From Haplomitrium mnioides (Eukaryota; Marchantiophyta; Haplomitriopsida; Calobryales), in NCBI GenBank assembly GCA_049999725.1, contig JBNGIS010033960.1:21752-85751 (forward strand): 64,000 bases of DNA, written 5' to 3'. This document shows, piece after piece, positions 10,291 through 21,899 of the stretch (the first letter of the stretch is position 1; each line of letters begins with the position of its first letter). The notes under the pieces are model-generated. The model had not been told where the DNA came from. It saw only the letters and a program-made list of their open reading frames with translations, and searched no databases. A program made the position numbers and the translations under genes.

Positions 10291-10729
10291 GTGCAAAAGG
10301 ACTCCCAAACAACTTTAGAAAGAAAACAAATGAAAAAAATTCTTTTATGATCTTTCCTTGCCATCGTTGAAGGTTGCTTGCAAATCCTTCGTAAAAATGT
10401 CCCTCTCGTTCATCTCAGCAAAGTAAAATCTTTCCTTGACACCTTGAAGAGGGTAATGCCTTCCTATAACTGCGCAAGTAGCCAGATATAGGCTCTCTAC
10501 CCATCTCTAATCATGGTTGTTTGGACCAAAAGGCCCAAGTTAAAATTTTCACCTTCACTAGCAAAAAAGTAAAGTTGATTATCAATGTCTTTCATGATTC
10601 TACAACAAACTAGCCATTTGTAGTCTAGTTTTTATGGCTCTACAACCTTCAGCACATACGAATACCTATAAGGCTTTGGTTGAGCTGGTATGGGAGCATT
10701 GACCTGTGATGCTATTTTCTTGAAAGTAA

Positions 10730-11170
10730 AAATTGGCAAAGTCTAAGGGCAGAAATCTAACGAACAAAAGTTCACAAAAACCAAAAGGCTGAAAATAGCA
10801 AAATAACAAGAAATTGCAAAAAATGATGATGACAAGAAAACAAAAACTAGAAGGTGAACTCTAACAATGGAAAGAAGCTTTCCTTATCGATGTTTTTTTA
10901 CCCAAATCTCAAAAAATATGTTTTCCCACCAAAAAATGATTTGCGCAGCTCTAAACAAGTAGATTTGCGTGGTGAAAAAAAAAACTAGTATATAAAGCAT
11001 TTCTTGTTTTCATCTTGACAATTCTTTTTTCATTTTTTTCACAAAAAGTCCACAATTTTATTGTTTTGCAAAATTTTCTTAAAAAACGCTTATTTTTTTG
11101 CAGACCGTTAGAAGTTGAAGTTATTTGTTAAAATAGTTTCTTCAAAAATTTTATTTTTTAGCAAGATTTA
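10730..11170. promoter_or_regulatory. AT-rich divergent intergenic region of copy 1
   Basis: About 440 bp lie between the starts of the minus-strand ParB-methyltransferase gene and the plus-strand DUF7869-like gene. It is AT-rich with long A and T runs (for example near 11020-11110) and a tagtatataaag TATA-like string near 10986. Copy 2 has an equivalent gap at 54210-54629 with tagtatataaattt near 54452. A shared divergent promoter is inferred. Confidence 0.5.
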
Positions 11171-11389
11171 AGAATGGTTGGAGTTTTCAAAGACAAGAAG
11201 AGGCTAGAATTTCAGGATTCATGTTTACAAAAAAGTGTTACTTTTGGCCAACAACTAGAGATTGGTTCAAACTGCAATTCTTTGGAGGTAAGCGATGGAA
11301 TACCCAAAGCGTCAAGTGTGATGCAAGTATTTTGGGGTAAAAGATGGATTTTGTTGAATCAAATAGCTCTACCAAGGAATATCAAGAAG

Positions 11390-11565
11390 GTGAACCCTAT
11401 GCATGCATAGGATCAGGGATTGAACCCTATGCACATAGGGTCTATGAGTGAATCAAATGAGTGCATAGGAATAAGAAGTGAACAAGTTGCGTACAAAGGA
11501 TCAAAGAGGGAACCTAATTCATGTATTAGATCCAAGACTCAACTCTCTGTAGGCATTTGATCTTT
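11390..11565. repeat. tandem repeat of about 30 bp, GTGAACCCTATGCATGCATA type
   Basis: Five or six degenerate units read roughly gtgaaccctatgcatgcata followed by ggatcaaag. Copy 2 has three units of the same repeat at 54832-54925, directly after the matching first coding piece. The core ctatgcgcgcatag is again palindromic and CpG-bearing, but with CTATG arms instead of the GTCCATG arms of the arrays to the left. Confidence 0.8.
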
Positions 11566-12930
11566 GTTGCCAATAAAGCGGTCAAAGATGAATCTTTCTT
11601 TTGACAACTCCAAGAGATCAACAGAAAGACATTCAAGCCAGAATTTTCAAACAGTTGTGGACCTCTTTTCATCCTCATCTGATGAAGATCTTGAAATTCA
11701 AGATCCAAATGTGTTTGTCCAAAACACAAAAAACATAGAATCAGTGGACGGTTCCAATTTTGGAGATGAATTGTTGTTACCGATAGCACCACTCAAACAA
11801 TGAATGATTTCTACTCAAACTAGAGCTCTCAATGAGATTGGGAAATCTAAATTCTTTTGGAGGAATCTTCACACGATAGTTTGGAAAATGGTTCTAGCAA
11901 AGAGTCTTGATCAATCAATATTTTGTTGGAGTTATCGCCAATGGCATCAACTATGTTGCCAAAAAAACATTTCCTAATGTTCAAGATGTTTATGAAGATT
12001 TCATTTTAGCCTGGTGCAGTTCTCCCAATCTTCAAGAAGAACTTCATACTTTGAAAAATTATTGCAAAAAACAAACATTGTTATTGATGATGTTTAAGAA
12101 CTTCAGGATGATGAGCTATCTCTGATGGTTGGATTTGCTTACGGACCGAATCGACTAGCCCAACATAAGAATTCTTTGTCTGAGCCAAAACCCAAATGGG
12201 TAAACACCTTACGTGAAATTGTTTTGCGGAAAGTCCATCATGACGAGAGCTTTGTGACAAAAAAACTCGATTCAATATCAATTTCAAAATTGAGAAGATT
12301 TTCATGTTGTCGAAATAACTGTTTGTCATTGTGCAAGACAATTTTTTTGAAAACTATCAGAGAAACATATTTTCAACAAAGCATGAAGAATCAAGATATC
12401 GCATTGTAGTGGGGAATACCAAGAAAAGACTTTGATGTTGACAATCGGTTCACTATGCTTGGTGGTACTATTGTCTGCAGAAGAGCCTTCAAATTAATAC
12501 TATCAGTAGGGAATAATAGACTCCAAAGGATTCAAAATCTCAATAACACAAATTCTATAGTAATTTTTGGAAAAATAGAACTTTTTGCTAAAGGAGTATT
12601 TCGCAGTGAGTGGATGGATAGTTTTTTCTAGGGACACAACGAGAGAATGCCCACTCACAAATTTTATAACTTGTTCGATCATTCTACAAAATTGGAAGTT
12701 TATGACTACTACAAAACTTATTTGAAAGAGAAAGATCTCGATTAGACTATTAGTTTTTCGGGGCTTACAAATCATGGGAGAACTTATTTTTCAAATGTTA
12801 AAATTTCAAAGCGCAATAGATTTGCTGTTTGTAAAACATGTAAAGAAATAAAATCATTGCAAGAAAAATCCCTAGTGCAGTCTGATAAAGGTAACAACTT
12901 TCTTCTCTTTTGAAACCTATGGTTAACCAA

Positions 12931-13739
12931 TGTTTTTTTAATGAGACTCTAGGCTTGGTTCTAAAGATGTTATGTTTTCTCAACTTAATGCCAAAAGATA
13001 TTTGTTTTGTTAAGTTGTTCAGCAAACAAGCTTTGAGTCGAATAAACCTTAGCAACTTGAGTTGTGAGAACAAAGTCTATGCTTGCATAGGGTCTGATGT
13101 TTTTAGTTTGAATCCAAACCTTGTCTATAGTAAAATAAAGCAAGGACATGGATCTGGTTGTTAGTGGTGACCTTAGCCTTGAAAAAAGTTTTGTTTTTTT
13201 TTTTTTGCTTTGAATCAAGAGCCATTTGCTAGATGAACAATATCAAAAATTGTTTTTGTTGTTTGCAAATCCTATGTGGTTATAGGTTTTGTTCTTGTTT
13301 CTTTCAAATCTAGTTGCAACAACAGTCAAAAGAAAGCCTTGAAATTGGTGTTGCTGCTTTTGGTCTTATGCGCGCATGCAATCAATTATTGTCTCCGCTG
13401 ATACTATGCACGCATAGGATCTATTATGGTTTTTTTAATCCTTTGCAAAGATAGAGTCCAAACTATCTTTGAAGTTATAGTTCCAGTTTGAACCTTTTGT
13501 AGGCAAATCTTGTTTTTCTCCTTTCAAAACTTTTGTTTATTTCAAGTCAAACACAAGTACTTATTGTGAATGTTATTCAGATTTTTTTTTAATTAGCCAA
13601 ATTTTTTTTGATCTTTTTTTATAAATTTTCACTTCTACCAATCTAAACATTTTTTCTAAGCTGAATTGATGACTTTTAGTATCCAAGGTTGTCTTTTGAA
13701 GTTTGAAACATTGATATATGTTTTACTGAACTACTTTTA
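12931..13739. other. probable intron of the DUF7869-like gene with palindromic motifs
   Basis: After the coding block ending at about 12893 the sequence reads gataaag|gtaacaac; copy 2 has gacaaag|gtaagaaa (56160). A tgatgatgcag acceptor-like string precedes the next coding block at about 13769. In between are T-rich sequence and two palindromic sites, ttatgcgcgcatgcaatc (13369) and ctatgcacgcatagg (13406). Copy 2 has such sites at 56510-56565. Confidence 0.5.
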
Positions 13740-15472
13740 TGTCTTTCGTGCTTTGTGATGATGCAGTCAAATATAATTGCCAATTGTTTCTTCATTGTGA
13801 CCAGCAAATGAAAGAAAGAACAAAACTTGCAAACCACCAAGAAAATGATATGCCTACGATCAAAAGTACTTGGGAATTGTCATTGATAGAATGGATCAGA
13901 AGAAAATTGCTATTTCAAACTGGCCTTCGCCACCAAAAAACATTGATAAAGATTGTTTGGTGGGTGTGCATGTTGTTGGTGCCTTAATATTCAATCATGC
14001 TCTTCTTCAAGGGTGTATTCAACCTACAAAAACTTGAGAGGCCATTCTAATTTGACAGCTACTATGCTCAATAGAATATTATGTGAGTTTGAAGAGCCAT
14101 TGCCTCCAACTTTGTATCTTCAATTGGACAACACGACACAAGAGAATAAGAATTCCATCTTATTTGGATATTTTAGTCTCTTTATTGCCAAGAATGTTTT
14201 CTAAGAAATTAAGGTAGGGTTTCTCATGGTTGGCCATACTTATGATCAAGTTGATTAAATGTTTAGCAGATTCTCGAAACGTTTGAAATGTGTCAAAGTT
14301 TTCATGATTACGAGTCTTGGCAAAACGCTACAATTATCATATAATCCTAAACCTCATGTAACTATTTTGATGGAAACTTGGGATTTTAGAATGTTTCTGC
14401 AACATCATCCCTCTCTAGCTCAAAGTATATATGATATTGCCTTTAATCAACAATTCAAGTTACAGTTGAATGATTCCAAGGCAAAGATTTGGAGAAAACA
14501 ATTTTCAGCATATGAACTTTGGTTGCCTTTGAATAGTATTTGCCAACTCAAGCGCTTACTTGAAGTGGACAGAGAAATTTAAGTTCAATGTTGATTCCTC
14601 TCAAGGCATATTCTGAAATCAAACGATCTCAAAAGGAAGAAAGAGAAGTTGATGTCGAGAAAGTGGTCTTTGCAAAAAGGGACAACATAAGTGAGAACTA
14701 CTACAAGTTCTTTATATATTTTGATATTCAATGGTGGAATGACTTTTTCTTACCAAACAAGAGATTGCAATCTACATCCTTGAAAGAAAAAGACAAGGAC
14801 TCAAAGCTGAATTCAACTTTCCATCTTCACAACCAACAAGTACTTGTAATGATTCTCAAAATGTTTGTCTAAGTTCTCAGCTTGATGTCCAATAGACAGA
14901 AGAAGATGCTCTAGTACAACAAATACTTTCTACATGTCGAGTAGTTTATGATGGAGCATCTAGGTTGCGAGAAAGGTTTGTTTCACTCAACACTCAATAC
15001 AAGTATAAAATTGGCAAACTATATGAGTTGAAAGCTAGAATGTTTATTTTTGTTGTTGCATCTCTCAATCCAAAGGAGAGACCACTTTGGATTGTCTAAG
15101 TCCTCAAAGTTTTGTCATTTGATAAGAAACAACCTCCAAACATGAGACAAGTACGTGTTTCTGGACAATACTTCTTAGAGAAAAAATAGTAGCAATAAAA
15201 AGAAAGCGCAAATCCAATTTACATATTGATGTACTTGATGTGACACAATCACAATTTTGTCTTCAGATTTTCTTCTCACACAAAAAGACCAATTGAGAAA
15301 AACCACTCTGTCTACCATTAAATCAAATCTATTTGAGTACGAAGGACAAAAAACAAGCAATCATGATATCTTTGAAAGAGATTCAATCATTGTTCTTAAC
15401 TGTGAGACAGATCAAGTAAATCTTGATGAATCTTCTCAAGTTGAATCCAAAGAAGTTGAGACAAGTGACTAA

Positions 15473-17090
15473 AGTAATTTAAGAGTTTAACTGTAAACTG
15501 TGCACTTTCAAGTATATTGTAATTTAAGATTATTATTTTATAAAGTACCTGAGAATGTTATGAAAGAATTTGTAAAACTTATCTGCCATCTTGAACTTTT
15601 TAGTGTAAGTCATTCCAAGTTGAATGTTATTATATGCAAATTAAACTTAAATCTTTAGTTAATATTTTCATTTGGTTTGTAAAATATTTTCTTATCCAAA
15701 ATGTAAGTACGTTCTTTCCTTCTTTAATGCTTGCTAGAAGAGTTTGATGTTTTTGTATTGGTTAAACATTTGCTCAAATTGACTACTTATCTTTTGCTTC
15801 AAAGAACTTTGATGTAAAACTGAAAACTTTTTGGCGCACTTTGACTAAGATATAGAGCTTTGTACCCGTTTTACTTTTAGATTCTGAACCAAAAAAATGG
15901 AATCTTTAGCGTGCTTAGAGTTTGTTGCAAAAAATAGAGCCTTTAGGGCTTATATCCTTGGTTGTAGAAGTTTGAACCCTATGGGCGCATAGACTTTGAT
16001 TCTCAAGTCAAAATCTCATGCATGTAAAAACTCTGCTACGGAACGTAAAACTTAGATTCTTGATAGTCTTTGTTGTGGAGTGTTTAGATGTTGAGCTCGG
16101 ATTTTTATGCATGTATAGACCTTGGGGTGGAGTATTCAGATGGTGAGCTTGGATTTCTTTACGCGCATAGACTTTGGGGTGGAGTGTTCAGATGTTGAGC
16201 TTGGATTCATATGCACGCATAGACTTTGGAGTGGAAGTCTGAGTCTTCTACACATTCTACTTTTGATATACATCCCTCAAGCTTCTACATACAAAGACTG
16301 CTGGCTAGAACTTAGATTCTACACAGGTCAAAGGCTCTCTTGTGGGACTCAAAAACTTGGAGATTTTTCTTGTTTACACTCTTAATTAAATCTCCCTAGC
16401 CACTTCCTTTTTGATTGTGAGCTATGACTCCTTTGTATATATGTTTCTCTGAACTATAAACTATTTTTAATCGCTTAAACCTTTTTTTACTCCCACTTTA
16501 ACTTTTTCATGCATGGATTTTCAACTACAAAAGAAAGCTTCTTTCTTGCTTGAACTTGAAAATAGACCTCCTGAATCCATACAATGTTTGATTTTGTTGG
16601 TTTTTATATCTACAATTCCAAACTCATTCCCTTGCTTTCTAGTCTGCTTGGGCATTTCCCTTATGTTTTCTAATTTGTTTTCCAAAAAATAGGTTTCAAA
16701 TAGCACCATGTCTATACGCCCATAGAGTTTGTGCAACCAAACTTTTTTCAAAATGGTTTCTTTTGATGTATATTTCAATTTTTGGGCTTTGAAATGTAAT
16801 CAATGATAAATGCAAGTTTCTTGTGAAAACTTACCATAGTTTTTATACTTTTCATCGATTTCAAGATTTCCAATACTTTTATAAAAACTAAGAATGTTGT
16901 TTGACTTTGCATAATGAAATTGACTCTTGCTGCATCATGCTTTTTAAAACGGCAAAAAATGAAGCTAAAGAACTCACATACTTTTTGTTTTTCAAAAAAA
17001 CCTTGTTTCTTTGTTTTTTGAGCTCAAACCCCATGTTTTTTCTCTTTAAAAAATGGTTTGTTTTGAGTAGCCTGTTCTTGGTTTAAAGTA
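15473..17090. other. 3' noncoding tail of transposon copy 1
   Basis: No coding potential is visible. It holds five CTATGCGCGCATAG-type sites at 15980-16240 and 16710 (for example tttacgcgcatagac and atgcacgcatagac). Three units of about 60-70 bp around ggtggagtgttcagatgttg lie at 16075-16235. Similarity to copy 2 (62780-63735) includes gcctgcttgggc and gagtagtctgtt words. The element probably ends close to 17090. Confidence 0.6.
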
Positions 17091-18850
17091 GTGGCTGTTA
17101 AGAGCAAGATAAAAAAAAACACTGTAGCACCAACCACAATGTTGTCGTCTTCTTTTTTGGCGTCTACCAGAGAATGCACAGGTTCAGAGGAGGTGCATGT
17201 CATGTTGTGGTTTTGCTAGTGTGTAAAAAGATAGAAAAAAAAAGAGAACCAAAGTCTTCTTACCAAAGAAAAATTCAGAGAATATTGTAAGAAAAACAAC
17301 AAAGCACTTTTGGGAAAAGAAAAAAATAGTATATGTCAATATAATATGGAAGATGCTCTTGATAGGGTGGGTAGAGAAAGGTTTGGCCTATTGGATCTTC
17401 AAGGATTCTCTGGATTGCATCTGAAGAGGAACAAGTTCCACGACACTCAGAGTGAAAAGGTTCTACAGTGGAGGTTCAGTTTCTTATGGGTCAAAATATC
17501 ATAAATAGATAGAGGATTGTTTGTTGCTCCTAACTATCCTCTTCTAAATCCTTTCTTTATTGGGTTAAGAATTATTTCTAGAGATTATTTTTGGCAGTGG
17601 ATTGTATATCACTTCGATGATAATTTCTTGAACTCAATTATAAACTCATATATTCCAGTTTACCAATAATCACCTATGCAGAGTGATAGAATCTTCAAGT
17701 TTACATTTTGACTTGACTTGGAGTGGTGTTTTTCTCGAGTCTTCTTTGAAGGCTACTTTGGATACATGTTGAATAGTCAACGCTAAGCTATAAGTAACTT
17801 CATCAAATCGTCATCTAGTCAAGGGAGAAAAAAAATTCTCTGTTATTTCAAATCTTATTTTTGCTCTGTCACCTGAAATGGTTCACTTTGTGTTGTTCTT
17901 ATAACAAAAAAAGAGTTGGATTTCTTTTAGTAAAAACCCTAATGAAAAAAAAGTAGACGTTTGATTTTCTAAAGGTTCGAGGAGCCTTCTAGAAGAGACT
18001 AAGTTTTTGCAGGGCAAAGATCAAAAGCTCAGAAGGAGTAGCATCCTTCTTCAAAAAGTTTCAAGCCATTTAGAGTTCTAGTCATATACTTATGAGCAAT
18101 TGAAGACAAAGGGGTTAATTGGAAGTTAACTTTACATTTTGAGTAATTGCAACATTTTTACTATGATTCTCGAGAAAAAAAAGTAACTTTAGAAAGGTGG
18201 CAACAAGGGCTACAATTTTCCATCAAATTGCAGTTCATTTAGAGTTGGTACATTCTTTGACAACTGATTGAAGTTGAAGAAAGATTATTGAGGCTCTTTG
18301 AGTTCACTCTTCTTTTGACCTTGGAATTGTGAGTTCTTTCTTTATGTTAAGATCAGTACATACGCTTAAACTTTGTGACAAGCTAAATGTGAGTGTGAGA
18401 AAACTTTGTGTGAAAATTCATGTAAAGATCCTTTGAATCAAGAGAGTTATCACTTGAGAAAGTTCACGAGTGTTGTTTTTTTGGTCTTTCGAACAACAAA
18501 TAAGTTTCTATTTGTGGTGAGCGTTTTGGTATGAGTTTACCGCTGAATTTTTGTACACATCTTCTTAAGCAATCTTATTTTCAGACAAAGAGTTTTAGAT
18601 TGAAAAAACTAGCAGACTTTACCTTCTCCTTGGCCAAAAATTGAGTACAAAGGTGGAAGGATTTGTTCATCTTTGTCTTTTGATTGAAGTAAATTGAAGC
18701 CACGAAGCAGTAGGCACTCAATCTCTATCATATTTGCTTCATTTCAATAATATATACCAAAAATATTGTGCTTTTCTCACAACATTCTCCACAACCATAT
18801 ACCCTTTGTATTCTCAAAATTAGATTACTGTCATGTGACAACGTAGTGCC
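17091..18850. other. 1.8 kb without recognised features
   Basis: AT-rich sequence. One short open frame at 17310-17504 (with NMEDALDRVGRERFGLLDLQ) is not recognised, and I do not claim it is a gene. No repeat from elsewhere in the window was found here. Confidence 0.4.
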
Positions 18851-19605
18851 ACATTTAGTATCTTCTTTTCAATCAATTTGGACATCATTCTAGATGACAT
18901 ACACTAATAGCAAATGAAAAAAATGACACTCTCATTCTTTGAATTCAAAATTTTTGGTTATTTAGAACATGATGAAACTGACCACATGTACAATGCATTG
19001 GCAAATTGACATGTGGAATTCTAAAGACCAATGCATGTCTAGCACATGTGACTTTAAAAACCAATGAAAAGAAGACACATAGCATATTGATGGTCAAAGA
19101 ACATGATGGCATGTGCTATTTTGAAAACCAATCTATGTCTAATATATGTCATGTTGAAAAAGTCATGCATGTTATTTTAGACATGTTCTTAATGATTGAA
19201 TAGGATTGGGTCATTTGGACAATCAAAATGGATGTCAATTAGAAGAGTTTTAATGATAGTATTAATGAATGATGTGTGTTGTCATATCAGACACTCTATA
19301 TGCTTATTATTTGTTGTTAGACATGTTGGTTGTTATGAATGTAGCCAAAATGATGGGGTAAATTGCAATCATTTTGGACCATCAATTTGCTTGTCATTTA
19401 GAAATATAGTAGATTATTTTTGTTAATTTAAATTAATAAAAATTTTATTTACAAAGAAAATTAATCTTCACTTCAAAAATATGATAATACATAGTGTTTA
19501 ACAAATGTTATGGTAGATTTTATTGCTTAAAATATTGTCTAATTTTTATTTTTTTTCAATGATCTATTTGTAGTGATTGTTAATTTTCTAATTTTCGTGG
19601 CTAGT
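18851..19605. other. unassigned repeat-like DNA with short internal duplications
   Basis: Two or three degenerate units contain accaatgcatgtctagcaca / accaatctatgtctaatata (19025-19150). CATTTTGGAC-like words recur at about 18876, 19205 and 19370, and similar words occur at 27360-27540. No coding sequence was recognised. It may be the remnant of a DNA element with subterminal repeats. Confidence 0.35.
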
Positions 19606-19609
19606 TTGA

Positions 19610-20455
19610 ACTGCTACTATTGCAAATAGATGGCCAACAGAACCCTGCATGAAACAGTCACCAACAACACTAACCTCACTTTTGTGGCTAATTTTTTATT
19701 GCTAATATTGCATACATACAACTAACAGATCATTGCATGAAATAATCACTAACAATACCAACCTCCATTTTGTGGCTAATTTCTTATTGCCAATGTTGCA
19801 AACAAATAGCCAACATATGCAACAGATAGCCAACATATCTTTGCATGAAACAATGACCAACATATTAGCAAACAAGTAGCCAACACATGCAACAGATTGC
19901 CAACATATACCTACATGAAACAATCACCAACAACACCAACCTTGCTTTTGTGGATAACTTTTTATTGTTAATGTTTCAAACAAATAGAAAACAAATGCAA
20001 TAAATAACCAATAGATCTTTGCATGAAACAATCACCAACAATACCAACCTTGTTTTTGTGGCCATTTTTTGATTGCTAATGTTGCAAACACACATTAGCC
20101 GATAGATGCAACAAATAGCCAATAGATTTCTGCATGAAGAAATCACCAGCACATTAATAAATAGATACCCAATAGATCCATATATGAAATAGTCACCAAC
20201 AACACCAACCTCACTTTTGTGGCTAATTTTTAATTTCTAGTGTTGCAAACAAATAGCCAATAGATCCCTACATGAAATAATCGCTAACAACATCAACCTC
20301 ACTTTGTGGCTAATTTTTTGTTATAATATTGCAAACACATTGCCAACAAATCACTACATGAATCAATCACCGACACATTAGCAAAAAAATGCAAGAGATA
20401 GCCAACAAATCTCTACATGAAATAATCACCAACAACACCAACCTCACTTTTGTTG
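19610..20455. repeat. tandem array, unit of about 110-160 bp
   Basis: At least six degenerate units share the words cctcacttttgtggctaatt, tattgctaatgttgcaaaca, aatagccaacagat and tgcatgaaacaatcaccaac. The units vary in length by internal loss. The array ends abruptly at tttgttgctac (20455), exactly where the truncated 3' LTR of copia C begins. Confidence 0.85.
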
Positions 20456-20511
20456 CTACTCACTATGGTATAACATCAATAAAACAAATAACAGAGCTAA
20501 AAGTCTCAACA
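20455..20511 (-). repeat. truncated 3' LTR of copia C
   Basis: On the minus strand a purine tract gaaggggag precedes TGTTGAGAC, then ttagctctgttatttgtttt and gatgttatacca. This matches the first 55 bp of the 5' LTR at 26009 downward (ctactatttgttttacagat). The rest of the LTR has been replaced by the tandem array. Confidence 0.7.
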
Positions 20512-20689
20512 CTCCCCTTCAAGCTCAATGCACATACACCAAGTATATACACTTGCGTAGCTTCTCTGCACTCAATAACTTTGCAAAAATATCAGCATCT
20601 TGATCCTTGGTGGTGACATAATTTAGATCAACCATCCCTACGAATACTTTCTCCCTCACATAGCGATAGTCCACCTCAATGCATTTTGA

Positions 20690-21880
20690 GTTGTGAAGCT
20701 AAAGGCTTCGCCGGTTTCTCCTCATGTGACTTTGATGTTGAGTGCACATTGAATATGAGAGGTGGGTTGAAGTGTGGCTGCAATCATCAATACACAACAA
20801 AATCTACAAAGGAAGAATACTCAATACAAAAATATTGTGGAAATCCTCACTCTTTACTCCAAATGCTCTCACTCAAAACACTCTTGCTCTTACCCTTCTA
20901 ACTCTCAACACATTCCTCACTCTATGAAAGACTACTCTTCAAGTTCTTGCCCTCCAGTGAGTCTTCAAAGTAGCTCTTCCAAGAGCTCCTCCAAGCGCTT
21001 CTCCAAAGGTCTCTCACAACTCTCAAATCTAAAATCTCCAAATGAAAACCAAGTCCCAACTCAAGCCTTTCTCCTCTCTTCTCCTCCTCCTTATATACTA
21101 GTCTAGATAATTACCAAGAGTAAAACTCAATATTCTATCATCCTAAGTAAAGAATCCAAGGTGATTATCTCCCTAATTATTAAATCCTAAAAGTGTTCCT
21201 CAAGTATCTCCACTTTTTGTTTTCTTCTTCAAGAAGATGTTTCTCATTTGGAGCTTCTCTTGTCAAAGAATCTCAACAATTGGTCCAAGACTTTTCTACC
21301 TTGTATTTTTTCCTACAAACAATTCCTAAGATGGTACTTCGAGATTTCCTCAAAGAATAAGTCAAAGAACAAATTGACTTTTCTTCTCTTTAGTCTATTA
21401 TAGAAGAATCTCTATAAAGTCATTAATATTAAGTCAATTAGCATGTACTATACCTTTTGGAAAGCTTGTCAAGTAAGCTTTCTACCCATATAATAATATT
21501 TGTATTTGCTGATTTTTAGATACTCTCTGTTTTGACTTCTCTACAGCTCACTTTGGTAACTTTGACCGGTTGTAACTTCTGGTTTACAAGAGCTTTTTCA
21601 CTTTTGTAAATTTCTACTAATTACTTAAAGCAATATTAGATCCCTCTATAAAATATCAACTTCTAAACATTTATAATAAGAACACAATTTACTCTGTACT
21701 CTATTCTACACATATTGAAGAAAACCGATCAAATCTAAGTTTCTCTTAATAACTTCTAAGTCTTCTCCATACTTCATCAAAATGCATCCCATTCTATGAC
21801 AGTGTTGTAATCTTATTAAAATTCTCTCAAACCATCTCATGCCTTTACAAAGCATGGATGAAAGACTTTATTATTGACAA
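20690..21880 (-). other. LTR-like insertion inside copia C, unassigned
   Basis: About 1.2 kb separates the RNase H remnant from the polypurine tract. On the minus strand it is rich in gagagt and ttgagagt words near 20820-21080, as in some plant LTRs. I see no coding sequence or matching second copy. Confidence 0.35.
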
Positions 21881-21899
21881 GTTAGACACCACTTATATT

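Larger units (their letters stand above)
6526..10720 (-). pseudogene. ParB-like domain plus beta-class DNA methyltransferase gene, multi-exon, decayed
   Basis: This appears to be a spliced gene read right to left. An N-terminal exon (about 10700-10480, with VCCRIMKDIDN) matches the copy 2 exon at 54205-53927 (VCCRMMKDLEN). A second exon (9975-9500) holds FVNAYPNRKRIERNFIKLDFS followed by a Lys-rich and a Ser/Glu-rich linker. The ParB-like domain is at about 9340-9120, an unassigned middle part at 8866-8663, and the methyltransferase at about 7660-6526. In bacteria and phages, ParB/Srx-type domains are often fused to amino-methyltransferases of this type. The gene has stops (9129, 9687 and others) and frameshifts, so this copy is dead. 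Substrate base (adenine N6 or cytosine N4) cannot be told from the motifs. Confidence 0.72.
11174..15472 (+). pseudogene. DUF7869-like transposon protein, multi-exon, decayed
   Basis: The coding pieces are 11174-11400, 11564-11803, 12060-12930, 13740-14582, 14588-14872 and 14890-15472. The middle part has RRFSCCRNNCLSLCKT, then IVCRRAFKLIL, FRSEWMDSFF, and NRFAVCKTCKEIKSL. The C-terminal domain has LGIVIDRMDQKKIAI (about 13876), LYLQLDNTTQENKNSILFGY (about 14112-14172) and VGHTYDQVD-MFSRFSKRLK (about 14226-14290). These match the D-x-x-D, QxDNxxxENKN and VGHTxxDxD-xxFS signatures I associate with DUF7869, a transposon-linked domain with acidic residues like a DDE nuclease. A final YKIGKLYELKARMFIFVVAS segment (about 15000) may be a small beta-barrel reader domain. 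Stops and shifts are frequent. Copy 2 at 54630-62780 is collinear. Confidence 0.72.
6100..17090. mobile_element. DUF7869/ParB-methyltransferase DNA transposon, copy 1
   Basis: This block of about 11 kb is homologous, piece by piece and in the same order, to 52880-63735 (copy 2). It contains two divergent genes: a minus-strand ParB-like plus DNA methyltransferase gene (6526-10720) and a plus-strand DUF7869-like gene (11174-15472). CpG-containing palindromic repeats lie between coding blocks, at 7960-8356, 10035-10290, 11390-11565, 13365-13430 and 15975-16240. The right limit is where similarity to copy 2 ends (near 17090; 63735 in copy 2). The left limit near 6100 is set by the first palindromic repeat. 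I could not identify terminal inverted repeats or a target duplication, so the boundaries are approximate. Confidence 0.7.

Noticed and set aside
6526-10720. Bacterial contamination as source of the ParB-methyltransferase gene
   Set aside because: The gene is AT-rich like its surroundings, has a candidate GT-AG intron, is flanked by plant retroelements and partly repeats in a second copy.
17310-17504. Small gene with NMEDALDRVGRERFGLLDLQ
   Set aside because: It is 64 residues with no recognisable domain, no conserved copy in the window and no clear promoter.
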